Positions 9,694 to 18,891 of a stretch of DNA of 64,000 nt are shown piece by piece (within the stretch, counting starts at the first letter, position 1; every line of letters starts with the position of its first letter). Origin of the DNA: Rhizobium mayense (lineage in GTDB: Bacteria > Pseudomonadota > Alphaproteobacteria > Rhizobiales > Rhizobiaceae); contig NZ_JARFYM010000026.1 of assembly GCF_030272705.1 (NCBI RefSeq), positions 1-64,000 of the forward strand. The letters are read 5' to 3'. The position numbers were made by a program, and so were the translations under genes. The notes under the pieces are model-generated. The model was not told where the DNA came from, made no database searches, and saw only the letters and a program-made list of their open reading frames with translations.

Positions 9694-10683
9694 TCATTGC
9701 GCTTGCTCCGAACACAGTAACGCGATTCGGTTTATTCGCTCATCGCTATCTGCTCTGATTGCCCCGGATTCCAGGGGCGTAAAGAGGTTTTGCGCCTGCA
9801 ATTTATCGAGCGTGCACTGGCAGAAGCTGTGGCACATGGCTTCGGTACCCGACCGGACGCAGGAAGCCTGGCATTGCCTCACATAGGTGACGGTGGGGTC
9901 GGGCGGCGGCGCGGGTGCGACCAGCGAAAGGAGATAGACGAGGCCGAAGAGCACCGGCTGGTGCACGAGATAGAAGATCAGGCTGTGGCGGCCGGCACGG
10001 GCGATCAGGTTCCGCCCGGGACCGAGCTTTGCCAATGACCGAAGCCATCCAAGCGATGACGCCAGTTGCGCCATGCCGAGGCCAAAAAGGAAGGGCGTCA
10101 GCCAGGGGAAGAGCGGCACATAATCGTTCGAACGCGGCAGGCTCTCCGACAAGCCGATCCAATAGAACCAGGGCGCATCGAAGACAGCGGAATGTAGCGA
10201 AAACGGTGCGATTACATTATCGACGAGGATGCCGACGAGGAGCAAAGCAGCGATCAGCAGCGTTGCGAAAGCGGGCAGGCGTAGGAAGAGCAGACCGATG
10301 ATGCTGGCGGCGGCGATGCTATGCAGGATGCCGAAGAATATCCACTCGTCGCGCATGCCGATGAAGGTGACGATCGAGATCGCCGCAGCGGCAGCAACAA
10401 TCATGCCGAGGCGCTTGAAATAGGGCCGCCAGCGGATTTCGGGTGTGTTGGCAAGCACAAGGCTGAAGCCGGCGAGAAACAGGAAGGTGCTGGCAATGGC
10501 GCGGGCATAGATTTTCAGCCAGCCGGTCTCCGCCGTGCCCGGTTCGAGATAGCCGAAGAACTCGAAATCCCAAGTACAGTGATAGCTCGCCATCGCCAGA
10601 AGCGCGATGCCGCGGGCCGTGTCCAGAATGCCGATGCGGGGCAGTTTCTGCGGCGCATCGTTGCTTTCGGCGATAACGGCCAT
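9694..10683 (-). CDS. DUF1624 heparan-alpha-glucosaminide N-acetyltransferase-like membrane protein with Cys-rich tail
   Basis: A 329-residue polytopic protein. Residues 15-250 match the DUF1624/HGSNAT-type acyltransferase fold: the start IGILDTARGIALLAMASYHCTWDFEFFG contains the conserved D.RG and H, and GRHSLIFYLVHQPV is near residue 240. Such proteins are thought to acetylate envelope glycans across the membrane. Residues 265-329 form an extra soluble tail with Cys at 271, 275, 284, 288, 290 and 324 (CX3C, then CX3CXC). It sits between DUF599 and the ICMT-type gene in a probable three-gene leftward operon. Confidence 0.82.
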   Translation of the reverse strand: MAVIAESNDAPQKLPRIGILDTARGIALLAMASYHCTWDFEFFGYLEPGTAETGWLKIYARAIASTFLFLAGFSLVLANTPEIRWRPYFKRLGMIVAAAAAISIVTFIGMRDEWIFFGILHSIAAASIIGLLFLRLPAFATLLIAALLLVGILVDNVIAPFSLHSAVFDAPWFYWIGLSESLPRSNDYVPLFPWLTPFLFGLGMAQLASSLGWLRSLAKLGPGRNLIARAGRHSLIFYLVHQPVLFGLVYLLSLVAPAPPPDPTVTYVRQCQASCVRSGTEAMCHSFCQCTLDKLQAQNLFTPLESGAIRADSDERINRIALLCSEQAQ

Positions 10684-10750
10684 CGGCAGGTCCTTCCAGG
10701 CATAAATTCAAGTCGTTGGCGCCGACTTGATTACCGCCGGCGTCGCGATG

Positions 10751-11443
10751 TCATGGCACATCGATATCCATGATGGCCAGACGGGCATCCGAAAAAAACT
10801 GCCGGCGCACCAGAACGATGATGATGAACATCGTCGTGACCATGAATACGTAAGGGCTCAGAAACCAACCGAGATAGCCGATCGAGAGGAAGATGGCTCT
10901 TAGCCCCGCGTTGAAATTGCGCGCGGCGATAATGTTCATGCGGATCACCCGCTCGGCGGCGCGTTCCGCTCCCAAGGGGTCGAGTTCGGCGTCCTCCCGC
11001 ATCGGCAAGGCGCCAAAGAGAATGGTGCAATAGTTGAACAGACGATAGGCCCAGCCGAATTTGAAGAAGGCGTAGCCGAATAGGCAGGCAAGACCCGCCA
11101 CCTTGATCTCGAAGGCGCCGCGACCGCCGTTGAAGACGAAAGGCATGTCGGAGAAGAAGGCGTTGACTTTGTCGGTGGCGCCGAGCAAGGCGAAGCAACT
11201 GCCGATGGCGAAGATCGATGTGGAGGCGAAGAACCCGGTGCCGTTCTGCAGGCCAGACAGAATCTGTGTGTCGATCATCTTCAGGTCGCGGCGCAGCGAA
11301 TTGTAGATCCATTCGCGCCGCCGCTCGTTCATTGCCAGCGTCAGGCTGGGGCGGTTGAAGAAACGGGTACTACTGGTGATCCAGTTCAGGGCGACCCAGA
11401 GGAGAACAAAGAGGGCGAGGGCGACATAGTCGGCGGTCGTCAT
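10751..11443 (-). CDS. DUF599 family membrane protein
   Basis: A 230-residue integral membrane protein of the DUF599 family, with four to five hydrophobic segments (helix 1 at residues 5-22, then about 65-85, 105-125 and 190-215). A conserved cytosolic segment RREWIYNSLRRDLKMIDTQI lies at about residues 40-60, and RNFNAGLRAIFLSIGYLGWF precedes the last helix. No biochemical role is established for the family. ATG 11443 follows GGAGA and is preferred to the extended frame from 11494. It is first in the operon with the DUF1624 and ICMT genes. Confidence 0.82.
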   Translation of the reverse strand: MTTADYVALALFVLLWVALNWITSSTRFFNRPSLTLAMNERRREWIYNSLRRDLKMIDTQILSGLQNGTGFFASTSIFAIGSCFALLGATDKVNAFFSDMPFVFNGGRGAFEIKVAGLACLFGYAFFKFGWAYRLFNYCTILFGALPMREDAELDPLGAERAAERVIRMNIIAARNFNAGLRAIFLSIGYLGWFLSPYVFMVTTMFIIIVLVRRQFFSDARLAIMDIDVP

Positions 11444-11643
11444 GAAGGCAGATTCTCCAGGTCCATTTGCCCGTCGACTGTAGCGCACGTCCATTCGGGC
11501 GCAATGGTCTTATGTTTGCGCCATAAGATGCCTACATGTAATGTCGCAGGCATGAAATCCGATGTCGGTCGATCGCCGTAGAGGGTCGCGTTGATGGCGT
11601 AGCCTTGCTGCTGCGCGATTTGCCGGGGAGGCACCAAAGGTCC

Positions 11644-13050
11644 ATGTTTCTTTCAGTTTTCGATGTTTTCAAGATCGGCGTGGGGCCTTCCAGTTCACAC
11701 ACGATGGGCCCGATGTCAGCCGCGAATCGTTTTCTGGATCTCGTGCTTTCGAACGAGTGGCCACGGCCGTCCTCGAATGTGCATGTCGCTTCGATCAAGG
11801 TCAGCCTGCACGGCTCGCTCGCCCATACCGGCATCGGGCACGGCACGGGCAGGGCGGTGATCCTCGGCTTGATGGGTGAGCGGCCTGATGCGGTCGACCC
11901 CGACCGGATGGATGTCATCATCGACGAGGTGGAGCGCAGTGGGCACATCACGCCGCCCGGCCATCCGACCTATCAATTCCAGCCGAAGACCGACCTGATC
12001 TTCGACAAGAAGGTGCCGCTACCGGGCCATGCCAACGGCATGAGCTTTTCCGCCTTCGACAAAGACGAGCGCCTGCTCGTCAAGCGCATCTATTATTCGG
12101 TCGGCGGCGGTTTCGTCGTCACCGACACCGAGCTCGAACAGATGCGCGCCGACAAGAAGAAGGCCGCCTCCGGGGAGCGAATTCCGTTCCCCTTTGCGAC
12201 CGCCAAGCAGATGCTCGATATGGCCGAGCGCTCCGGTCTCTCGATCGCGCAGATGAAGCGGGCCAATGAAGAGACCCGCATGAGCAGCGAAGAGCTCGAC
12301 GCCGGCCTCGACCGCATCTGGGCGGCAATGAACAACTGCATCGATCGTGGCCTGAAGGTCGAGGGCATCATGCCAGGCGGCCTGAAGGTGCGCCGCCGGG
12401 CGCGCGCCATCCACGACAAGCTGCAGGAAGAATGGCGCAGCAACCGCATCAATCCGCTGCTCGCCAACGATTGGCTGAGCGTCTACGCGATGGCGGTCAA
12501 CGAAGAAAATGCCGCGGGTGGGCGCGTGGTCACCGCGCCGACCAATGGCGCGGCCGGCGTCATTCCGGCGACAATCCGCTACTACCAGCATTTCCACGAG
12601 GATTGGGACCAGGATGGCATCCGCAACTATCTGCTGACCGCAGCTGCCGTTGGCGGCATCATCAAGCACAATGCCTCGATCTCCGGCGCCGAAGTCGGCT
12701 GTCAGGGCGAGGTGGGCTCGGCGGCAGCTATGGCGGCTGCGGGGCTTGCCGCCGTCATGGGCGCGACGCCGGAGCAGATCGAAAACGCCGCCGAAATCGC
12801 GCTGGAACACCATCTAGGCATGACCTGCGACCCTGTCGCCGGCCTCGTGCAGGTGCCCTGCATCGAGCGTAACGCGCTCGGCGCCGTCAAGGCCGTGACG
12901 GCTGCATCGCTCGCTATCAAAGGTGACGGCCAGCATTTCGTGCCCCTCGACGCCTGCATCGAAACCATGCGCCAGACCGGCTACGACATGAGCGAGAAGT
13001 ACAAGGAAACCTCAACGGGCGGCCTCGCGGTGAATGTGGTAGAGTGTTGA
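11644..13050 (+). CDS. sdaA: L-serine ammonia-lyase (iron-sulfur, single chain)
   Basis: A 468-residue enzyme that deaminates L-serine to pyruvate and ammonia. The beta-domain begins at the N-terminus ([20 protein letters not shown]) and the catalytic alpha-domain covers roughly residues 190-465. The [4Fe-4S] ligands are expected at C353 ([10 protein letters not shown]), C395 (MTCDPVAG) and C406 ([10 protein letters not shown]), all present. Length and fusion order fit the one-chain bacterial type. ATG 11644 follows AAAGG. It is divergent from DUF599 and has no operon partner; it lets the cell use serine as carbon source and limits its level. Confidence 0.95.
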
Positions 13051-13085
13051 GCAGCCGGGTCCGTCAGATCGCCCGGGATCGACGG

Positions 13086-14105
13086 TCATTCAGTGATCGG
13101 TGTGGTCAAAGGCACCCCGATTGTGCGGCTGGCGAGAAGCATGGCCTGCAATTGCTCGATCTGCTCGCCACGTGGGCCGTTATCGGAATTTGCCACCCTG
13201 TGAACCATGACCGTTCCTATGGCCGGAAAGACCATGATGTACTGGTGGCCCAAACCGGAGGCCCAGTAAAAATGCTTCTCTTCCTGAGGGTGGTGCACTG
13301 ACGTCGCCGTCGAACGTAGTATGTATCGCCCTGTCCACCAGCTGTAACCGAATCCGGCGCCGCGCCCGAGATCCGTATAGGGTTTAACGCTTTGGCTAAC
13401 CCATTCCTCCGGAATGAGCTGCACGCCATCCCATCGCCCCGAATTCATAAAGAGGAGGCCGACGCGAGCGAGATCGCGAGCCGACATTCTGATCTTGTAG
13501 GCAGGATGCTCGGATTGGGGAATTGTCTTGAAATAGAAATGCTCCGGCTGAAAATCCTGCATCTGCAATGGCTGCGCAATACGGCGCGAAAAATCCTCCG
13601 CGATCGGAACGCCGGTCAGGCGCTCAAGGATGACGCCGAGAATATTGAAGCTCCAATTGTTGTAGAACCACTGCGCTCCGGGGCGGTGAATTCCACGAGG
13701 AGGCAATGTTGCTGGGTTCTGGTCGGCCGCGGCATGATAGATTCCCGATCTCGACGTCAGAAGGTCTGCAACGGTCGCTTGTTTCTCCACAAGTGTCAGC
13801 GCCGGCTCGCAATCATCGATGCCGAGATCAGCGAGAGTCGCGTTCAGATCGATCATTCCTTCGGCTTCATGCGTACCGATCAGCGCACTCAGCAGACTTT
13901 TGCGCATCGAGGCAATGCCCGTGACATCGGCGGCGTTCCCCCAGGCGCTTACAACGAATCCATCCTGCACGATCATGATGGCTGAGGACCCGATGGAGGC
14001 TGCAAACTCATAAGCATTCATCAAAGCGGCACGAGACCATCCAAGGTCATCTGGCTCATTCGCCATCGTCCATTCACTGCTGGGGTAGTTGTCGGCACAC
14101 CTCAT
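13086..14105 (-). CDS. Serine hydrolase of the beta-lactamase/penicillin-binding (class C) fold
   Basis: A 339-residue protein of the PF00144 type. The SxxK nucleophile motif is SMRK (S66, K69), the second-motif Tyr is in FYNNWSFN near residue 150, and GLGHQY near residue 295 takes the place of the KTG/HxG motif. No signal peptide is evident, which suggests a cytoplasmic esterase or amidase rather than a resistance beta-lactamase. The substrate is unknown. It is convergent with sdaA, 35 bases between stops. Confidence 0.85.
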   Translation of the reverse strand: MRCADNYPSSEWTMANEPDDLGWSRAALMNAYEFAASIGSSAIMIVQDGFVVSAWGNAADVTGIASMRKSLLSALIGTHEAEGMIDLNATLADLGIDDCEPALTLVEKQATVADLLTSRSGIYHAAADQNPATLPPRGIHRPGAQWFYNNWSFNILGVILERLTGVPIAEDFSRRIAQPLQMQDFQPEHFYFKTIPQSEHPAYKIRMSARDLARVGLLFMNSGRWDGVQLIPEEWVSQSVKPYTDLGRGAGFGYSWWTGRYILRSTATSVHHPQEEKHFYWASGLGHQYIMVFPAIGTVMVHRVANSDNGPRGEQIEQLQAMLLASRTIGVPLTTPITE

Positions 14106-14211
14106 CGATATCTCCGCGAATCGCTCAAGGCCTTACTGGGATGATATCGAGTTTGTGGACGTCCGGCGCTAAAAGCTTGACGCTGCGGGCCAAAAGGATT
14201 TCAACGGCGTC

Positions 14212-14649
14212 ATGGCTTTGCATATCATTAAATTATGCGTGGGCGCTGACTCGCTAGAGGATCTGCGCGAATGGGTTTCCGAGCGAGCGATGAGCGCCAT
14301 CGCCGCCGGCCTGGAGCCTCATACGACCCATACGACCCGGATGGTGCCGAAGCGCGTGGATGAGCTGCTGGATGGCGGCTCGCTTTATTGGGTAATCAAG
14401 GGGCAGGTGCAGGCGCGGCAGAAGCTGCTGGGTATCGAGACCTTCACGGATGTCGATGGAATCCACCGCTGCCGGCTTATTCTCGATCCGAGCGTGATCG
14501 AAACCGCCAGCCAGCCGCGTCGGGCCTTTCAGGGCTGGCGCTATCTGCCGCAGGAGGATGCGCCGCGCGATCTCGACAGCTTAGGCAGCGGCGTCAACGA
14601 ATTGCCCGCCGATCTGCGCCGCGAACTTTCCGAACTGGGATTGCTTTAG
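14212..14649 (+). CDS. DUF1489 family protein
   Basis: A 145-residue cytoplasmic protein of a family largely confined to Alphaproteobacteria and without a known function. Conserved stretches are LHIIKLCVGADSLEDLREW at the N-terminus, TRMVPKRVDELLDGGSLYWVIKG in the middle and FQGWRYLPQEDAPRDL near the C-terminus. Its TAG stop runs into a 12-base palindrome (14649-14660) shared with the convergent downstream frame. Confidence 0.9.
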   Translation: MALHIIKLCVGADSLEDLREWVSERAMSAIAAGLEPHTTHTTRMVPKRVDELLDGGSLYWVIKGQVQARQKLLGIETFTDVDGIHRCRLILDPSVIETASQPRRAFQGWRYLPQEDAPRDLDSLGSGVNELPADLRRELSELGLL

Positions 14650-14658
14650 AGCGGCCGC

Positions 14659-14934
14659 TCAGCGCAGCCGCATCAACACCGGGGCTTGGCCGTTCGGCGA
14701 CGTGATGTGCAGGTGGATGTGGGCTTCCGGCTGCGAATAACGCCAGGCGCGGGCACCGTGGCAGAGCAGGATAGTGATCAGGTCTTTCGTCTTGTTGCGT
14801 GAACGCGAGCGGTTGAGGCCTAGATCGGCCAACCGCAGCGCTGCCTCATGCAGCGGATGAAGAGCAAAGCTCTTCGATTTCGTCTTTCCCGCGCCATCGA
14901 GCGAGAAACCTGGGAAGTTCTCGTTCATCGCCAT
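14659..14934 (-). CDS. Hypothetical protein
   Basis: A 91-residue possible protein starting at ATG 14934 (GGGGA about nine bases upstream). It is basic, without signal peptide or membrane segment, and ends in HIHLHITSPNGQAPVLMRLR. The frame is open further upstream to 15087, but that part reads back into the carboxypeptidase gene. I recognise no family. It fills an otherwise empty gap between DUF1489 and the carboxypeptidase, which is the main support for its being real. Confidence 0.4.
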   Translation of the reverse strand: MAMNENFPGFSLDGAGKTKSKSFALHPLHEAALRLADLGLNRSRSRNKTKDLITILLCHGARAWRYSQPEAHIHLHITSPNGQAPVLMRLR

Positions 14935-15065
14935 TTTCACATCCCCGTAACACATTACAAACTCAGGGCCGACCTCACAGACATCTGAGGCCGGAAGGAC
15001 CGGATATCGCCGCGCGATATCCGGCAGAATTCTGAACGATGCGGCACGGAACGCCGTGTCACACC

Positions 15066-16583
15066 CTATTCCAAGCTCGCCCAGCACTTCACGCCGGCCT
15101 TCTTGAGAGCTTTGCAGGCGTTAACAGCCGCATTCTGGTCTTCGAAGCCGCCGAAGCGGGCGCGATAGCCGCCGTCATAAGCAAGCGTGTAGGCCTTGGC
15201 CGAGCGCAGCGCCTTGCCGCCCTTGTTCTTGGCGGTGTCGAGCAGATCGCTGGCGCCATCCTTGCTGGAAGAGACGCCGATCTGGACGACCCAGCCGGTG
15301 GGGCCGGCGTCAGCCTTGGTGGCCTTCTCTTGCTTTTCGACCTTCTCGGCCCTCTCGATTTTCGGCGTTTTGATGACTTTGATATCGGACCTAGGGGTCG
15401 AAGCCGTCGTAACGGTGTCGACTTCGTCCGCATCACTGTCATTCGCCGCAGATGCCGGCTCGATGGAGGCGACTTCTTGGGTTGCGGCTGGTTGCTTCTG
15501 CTTGGTCACTAGCAGCGGATTGTTCGACTTCGGTGTTATCGCCGCAAAAGCCGCGGCGCTCGACGGCTGACGATCGTCGTCGGCCTCGGCGGTTTCATCA
15601 TTGCTCATCTTCGCGCTGCCGGCGGCAGCCATGCGAGCACCTGCGGCCTGGACATTAGGCGCTTCCGTCGCCGTCTGCGCAACGACGTTGGAGGCAATAT
15701 GCTTCGTGGATGCTTGTGGCAGGTAAGCGGCGATCAGCTTGCGCATCTGGTTGTCGCGCGCAGGTGTCGAGGCGCCGCCGAGCACTACGCCGACGATCGA
15801 CCGGCCGTCGACTTTCACCGACGTGGCGAGGTTGTATCCAGCTGCGCGGGTATAACCCGTCTTGATGCCGTCGACGCCGCGGATCGCGCCGAGCAGATGA
15901 TTGTGACCCGGGATCACCCGGTTACCGAGACGGAAGCTCGTCTGGGAGAAGAAGCCGTAATATTGCGGGAAGTGCTCACGCAGGGCAACGCCCAGACGAG
16001 CCTGGTCGCGCGCCGTGGTCATCTGCGCGGTATTCGGCAGGCCGTTCGGGTTGCGATAGGTCGTGCGCGTCATGCCAAGCGCGTGCGCCTTGTTGTTCAT
16101 CATGCGGGCAAAATTGTCTTCCGACCCGCCGAGCATTTCGCCAAGTGCCATAGCCGCATCATTGGCAGACTTGGTGACGATCCCAAGGATCGCCTCCCGA
16201 ACAGTCACCGACCGGCCGGTACCGATGCCAAGCTTCGTCGGGGCTTGCCAGGCTGCGTGCTGTGAAAAAACGACTGGGGTATCGAGTGTGATCCGGCCGG
16301 CCTCGAGCGCCTCGAACGTCAGATACAGCGTCATCATCTTGGTCAGCGACGCTGGATAGTGAAGCGTATCCGCATTTTCGCTGTAGAGAACATTGCCGGT
16401 GTTCGCATCAATAACTATGCCCGCGTATTTCGGGCCGCCGGCTGCATTCGATGCATCGACCGTAACCGTCACCGTCGCCGTCGTGATTACTAAACCGAAC
16501 AGCACCCTCGCCAGCAAGTTGCCGGAGTGCGATGAGGATACGGAGAAAATTGATCTGGACACTACTTCACTCTCTGCTTGCAT
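15066..16583 (-). CDS. D-alanyl-D-alanine carboxypeptidase with C-terminal SPOR domain
   Basis: A 505-residue periplasmic enzyme that trims the terminal D-Ala from peptidoglycan pentapeptides. A hydrophobic N-terminal segment (LLARVLFGLVITTATVTVTV) anchors or exports it. The S11 peptidase domain has SLTK (S79-K82), SAND (S139-N141) and KTG (K241-G243). A long low-complexity linker (about residues 290-420, with an acidic/Lys-rich stretch KIERAEKVEKQEKATKAD) leads to a SPOR domain (about 425-505), which binds denuded glycan at the division septum. That combination is typical of alphaproteobacterial DacF-type proteins. Confidence 0.93.
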   Translation of the reverse strand: MQAESEVVSRSIFSVSSSHSGNLLARVLFGLVITTATVTVTVDASNAAGGPKYAGIVIDANTGNVLYSENADTLHYPASLTKMMTLYLTFEALEAGRITLDTPVVFSQHAAWQAPTKLGIGTGRSVTVREAILGIVTKSANDAAMALGEMLGGSEDNFARMMNNKAHALGMTRTTYRNPNGLPNTAQMTTARDQARLGVALREHFPQYYGFFSQTSFRLGNRVIPGHNHLLGAIRGVDGIKTGYTRAAGYNLATSVKVDGRSIVGVVLGGASTPARDNQMRKLIAAYLPQASTKHIASNVVAQTATEAPNVQAAGARMAAAGSAKMSNDETAEADDDRQPSSAAAFAAITPKSNNPLLVTKQKQPAATQEVASIEPASAANDSDADEVDTVTTASTPRSDIKVIKTPKIERAEKVEKQEKATKADAGPTGWVVQIGVSSSKDGASDLLDTAKNKGGKALRSAKAYTLAYDGGYRARFGGFEDQNAAVNACKALKKAGVKCWASLE

Positions 16584-16701
16584 TTACGTTCTCAATTATC
16601 CGGCCGCCGCCTCCATGAACGCCCGTTGGGGTTTAAGAGTAGGGGCTTAGCGTTACCAATCGGTTTATGATGAACAGTTGGTTTCAAGTTTCCGCGTCAT
16701 T

Positions 16702-17472
16702 TTAGTCATCACTTACCGAGATGCCGCCCGCGCCGGGCGCATCGACGAGGCGGGCGTTGACGAAGCTCCGGACTGCATCATCCATCCTCTGCCAGTCGCC
16801 AAGTTGATTGCTGGAAAAGCGATAGAGCACGCTGAGGTCCTTGCCGACCTTGATATCTCTCTGGCAGTCGCCGCTGGTCGCCTGATCCGGCGAGGAGGGC
16901 AGGATGCAGCGCACGACGTAATCCGGCTCACCGACGCGCGGCGCTGTCAGAAGCGCCTCGCCGCTATAGCCGGCATCTGCGCGCAGGCGATGTGCCGTCA
17001 ATCCATGCGGACCGGCGAAGGCTTCACCGTCCATCAGATGCGAATAGATCGGCTCCAGCCGGCCGGACATGTCGCGCGACATGGTGCTCTGGCTGAGCTG
17101 CAGGAAAATCAGCGAGGCGGACTGCGAAATATCGTCAAAGCGCAGACGGTCGGCATCTCTATAGCCCTGCATTTGCGGCCAAGTGAGATAGAGATCGACG
17201 CGCTCGGCGACACCGTTTACCCGCTCGCTCGGGAAGCGGATGGCATTGGCGCCAAGACGCAACGTGTCCTCGCCAATCGTCACCGTGACCGGTGTGATAC
17301 TGTCCGTATGGCCGGCCAGCGAGATCTTCTCACCGAGCCAGCGGCCACCAATGGTGATGGCGACAGTGAGAGCAGCAAGCACGGCAACGCCGGCTGTGAG
17401 ACGGTAAACCAGGCCGCTCGATATCAGCGGCTGTTCGTCTATCGCGGAGGCGGACGACAGAGGAGGGGTCAT
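16702..17472 (-). CDS. Membrane-anchored hypothetical protein
   Basis: A 256-residue protein with one transmembrane helix at about residues 25-43 (LTAGVAVLAALTVAITIGG) and a large C-terminal domain that should lie in the periplasm. The domain is mixed alpha/beta with one Cys pair (VVRCILPSS, SGDCQRDI). No catalytic motif is evident and I do not recognise the family. ATG 17472 is preferred over the Arg-rich extension to 17559 because the latter has no family-like features. It precedes the carboxypeptidase on the same strand (118-base gap). Confidence 0.7.
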   Translation of the reverse strand: MTPPLSSASAIDEQPLISSGLVYRLTAGVAVLAALTVAITIGGRWLGEKISLAGHTDSITPVTVTIGEDTLRLGANAIRFPSERVNGVAERVDLYLTWPQMQGYRDADRLRFDDISQSASLIFLQLSQSTMSRDMSGRLEPIYSHLMDGEAFAGPHGLTAHRLRADAGYSGEALLTAPRVGEPDYVVRCILPSSPDQATSGDCQRDIKVGKDLSVLYRFSSNQLGDWQRMDDAVRSFVNARLVDAPGAGGISVSDD

Positions 17473-17785
17473 GCTCTTGCCTTCGGTTCCATTCCGCCTT
17501 GGAAACCATCGTCGATGACGTCCCCGCCGCGGCTCAAGACCCCTGATGAGTCTCGTCATGGAATGATTGCCGCCACGATGGTTAACGAGTCGTTAAGAAT
17601 GAATTGGTGTGCATATTTATTGGCGCATATACCTTTCTGAAAATCGGGGCAGATTTCGGGCCAGCGGAGCAAAGCCCTTGCCGGAATCGCAGAACATCCC
17701 GACCTTCTTGCTTTTCGCAATTTCAGACGGCCAGCCGCCGGACGCTTTTCCTGAAGTCGGACTATCCAGGCTCCGGAAACAAAAA
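17473..17785. other. Intergenic stretch without a recognised gene
   Basis: About 310 bases between the hypothetical membrane protein and the terminator of the transglutaminase-like gene. It should contain the promoter of the leftward gene at 17472. Open frames here lack ribosome sites and family motifs. I see nothing else in it. Confidence 0.5.
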
Positions 17786-17815
17786 GAGCCGTTCCCGGGA
17801 CAGTGGGAACGGCTC
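17776..17815 (-). terminator. Rho-independent terminator of the transglutaminase-like protease gene
   Basis: An 11-bp perfect stem GAGCCGTTCCC (17786-17796) / GGGAACGGCTC (17805-17815) with an eight-base loop. On the minus strand it is followed by TTTTTGTTTC (17785 down to 17776), so it ends leftward transcription from the gene at 17914-18519. Confidence 0.92.
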
Positions 17816-17913
17816 GGAGGCGCCGGTCAGGACAAAAATGCGGGGACAGACCGGAGCCTTTGGCCCAGACCGCCGATGCTAGGTCACCGGCGATCGCGTG
17901 GAGGGGTGATGAC

Positions 17914-18519
17914 TTACTTCAAGCTGCCGACTGCGACGGCGCGGCCATCCTGTATCTTGACCCAGCGGGCCGGATCGTCGGCGGATTGGCGCTTCAGGAA
18001 GGTGTATTCGGTATCCGACCAGAGCTTCACCTTGTTGCGCATGTTGTCGAGTACGAAGTCGCCGCGATCGGTGCGTACCGTCAACACGGCATGGCCTTCG
18101 CCATTCGGCTGCAGCACGACGGTCATCAGAAGATCGGAGACAGAAAAGCCGGCTTCAATCAGTTCCTTGCGCTTCAGCAGCGCGAAATCCTCGCAGTCAC
18201 CGGCCGTGGTCGGGATCGCCCACTTTTCCTCGACGCCATAGAGTTCCATGTCGGTCATCGGCTTGATCGTCGTGTTGACCGCATAGTTGATCTTCAGCAT
18301 GGTCTTCCACCGATCTTCCGTGAGGATGACGGGACCGGCATCGCCACCAGCATAGGCACACTCCTTCGGATTTTCCTTGCAGAACTCATAATGACCGATC
18401 GGCGGCGCAGCGTCGCCGGTGAGCGTCATATTGGCCGGCGTCGCGTGGGCGAAGCCGAGACAGCCGAAGGTAAAGAGAGCCATTGCGGCATAGCCGCGAA
18501 GAAGGAATTGAAAGCTCAT
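17914..18519 (-). CDS. Bacterial transglutaminase-like cysteine proteinase (BTLCP, PF06035)
   Basis: A 201-residue secreted protein. A signal peptide covers about residues 1-26 (cleavage near FAHA-TP). The papain-like catalytic triad is C109 in AGDCEDFALLKR, H143 in GEGHAVLTV and D158 in FVLDNM, in the order and spacing typical of BTLCP. An extra Cys pair (FCKENPKEC) sits in the N-terminal part. Relatives such as LapG cleave adhesins, but here no LapD or adhesin gene is adjacent, so the substrate is unknown. It ends at a strong terminator. Confidence 0.9.
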   Translation of the reverse strand: MSFQFLLRGYAAMALFTFGCLGFAHATPANMTLTGDAAPPIGHYEFCKENPKECAYAGGDAGPVILTEDRWKTMLKINYAVNTTIKPMTDMELYGVEEKWAIPTTAGDCEDFALLKRKELIEAGFSVSDLLMTVVLQPNGEGHAVLTVRTDRGDFVLDNMRNKVKLWSDTEYTFLKRQSADDPARWVKIQDGRAVAVGSLK

Positions 18520-18891
18520 GTCCGTGTCCCTGTTTTATTGGGATCAGAATGACATGCAGGCTTTTATCCCGCGCAAAATTACGCAGTTAAATTAAGGACT
18601 TAGTTGATTCAAATGCGGATCGAATTGTCATAAAATGAGAGCAAACCTTGAATCAAACTTTCTGAGAATTCGACTAAAATTTGAATGTTTTCCCGCTCGG
18701 GCCGGCGTACCGAGTTTCCTCATATGCTATTGTTTTCAAATGATTTTTGTTTCGACAGCAGAAATCAGAGGGGCACAGCATTTGCCGATAGCTGAGCCGA
18801 AACGAGACAGTCGCTTCTGCTCGCCACATCCTCGGAGACTCGGCGATACCCGAGTTTCCCCGTGCGTTGTGCCATTTTGGGAAAGAGGCGT
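18520..18891. other. AT-rich intergenic region, no gene recognised
   Basis: About 370 bases of composition clearly more AT-rich than the window. It should carry the promoter for the leftward protease gene; a run of A residues (18896-18901) lies at the 3' end of the neighbouring peptidase gene. Short open frames on both strands have no ribosome sites or motifs. I see no tRNA or convincing hairpin. Confidence 0.5.

Noticed and set aside
13086..14105. Antibiotic-resistance class C beta-lactamase
   Set aside because: The SxxK motif is present, but there is no signal peptide and the third motif is GLGHQ rather than KTG, so a resistance role is not supported.
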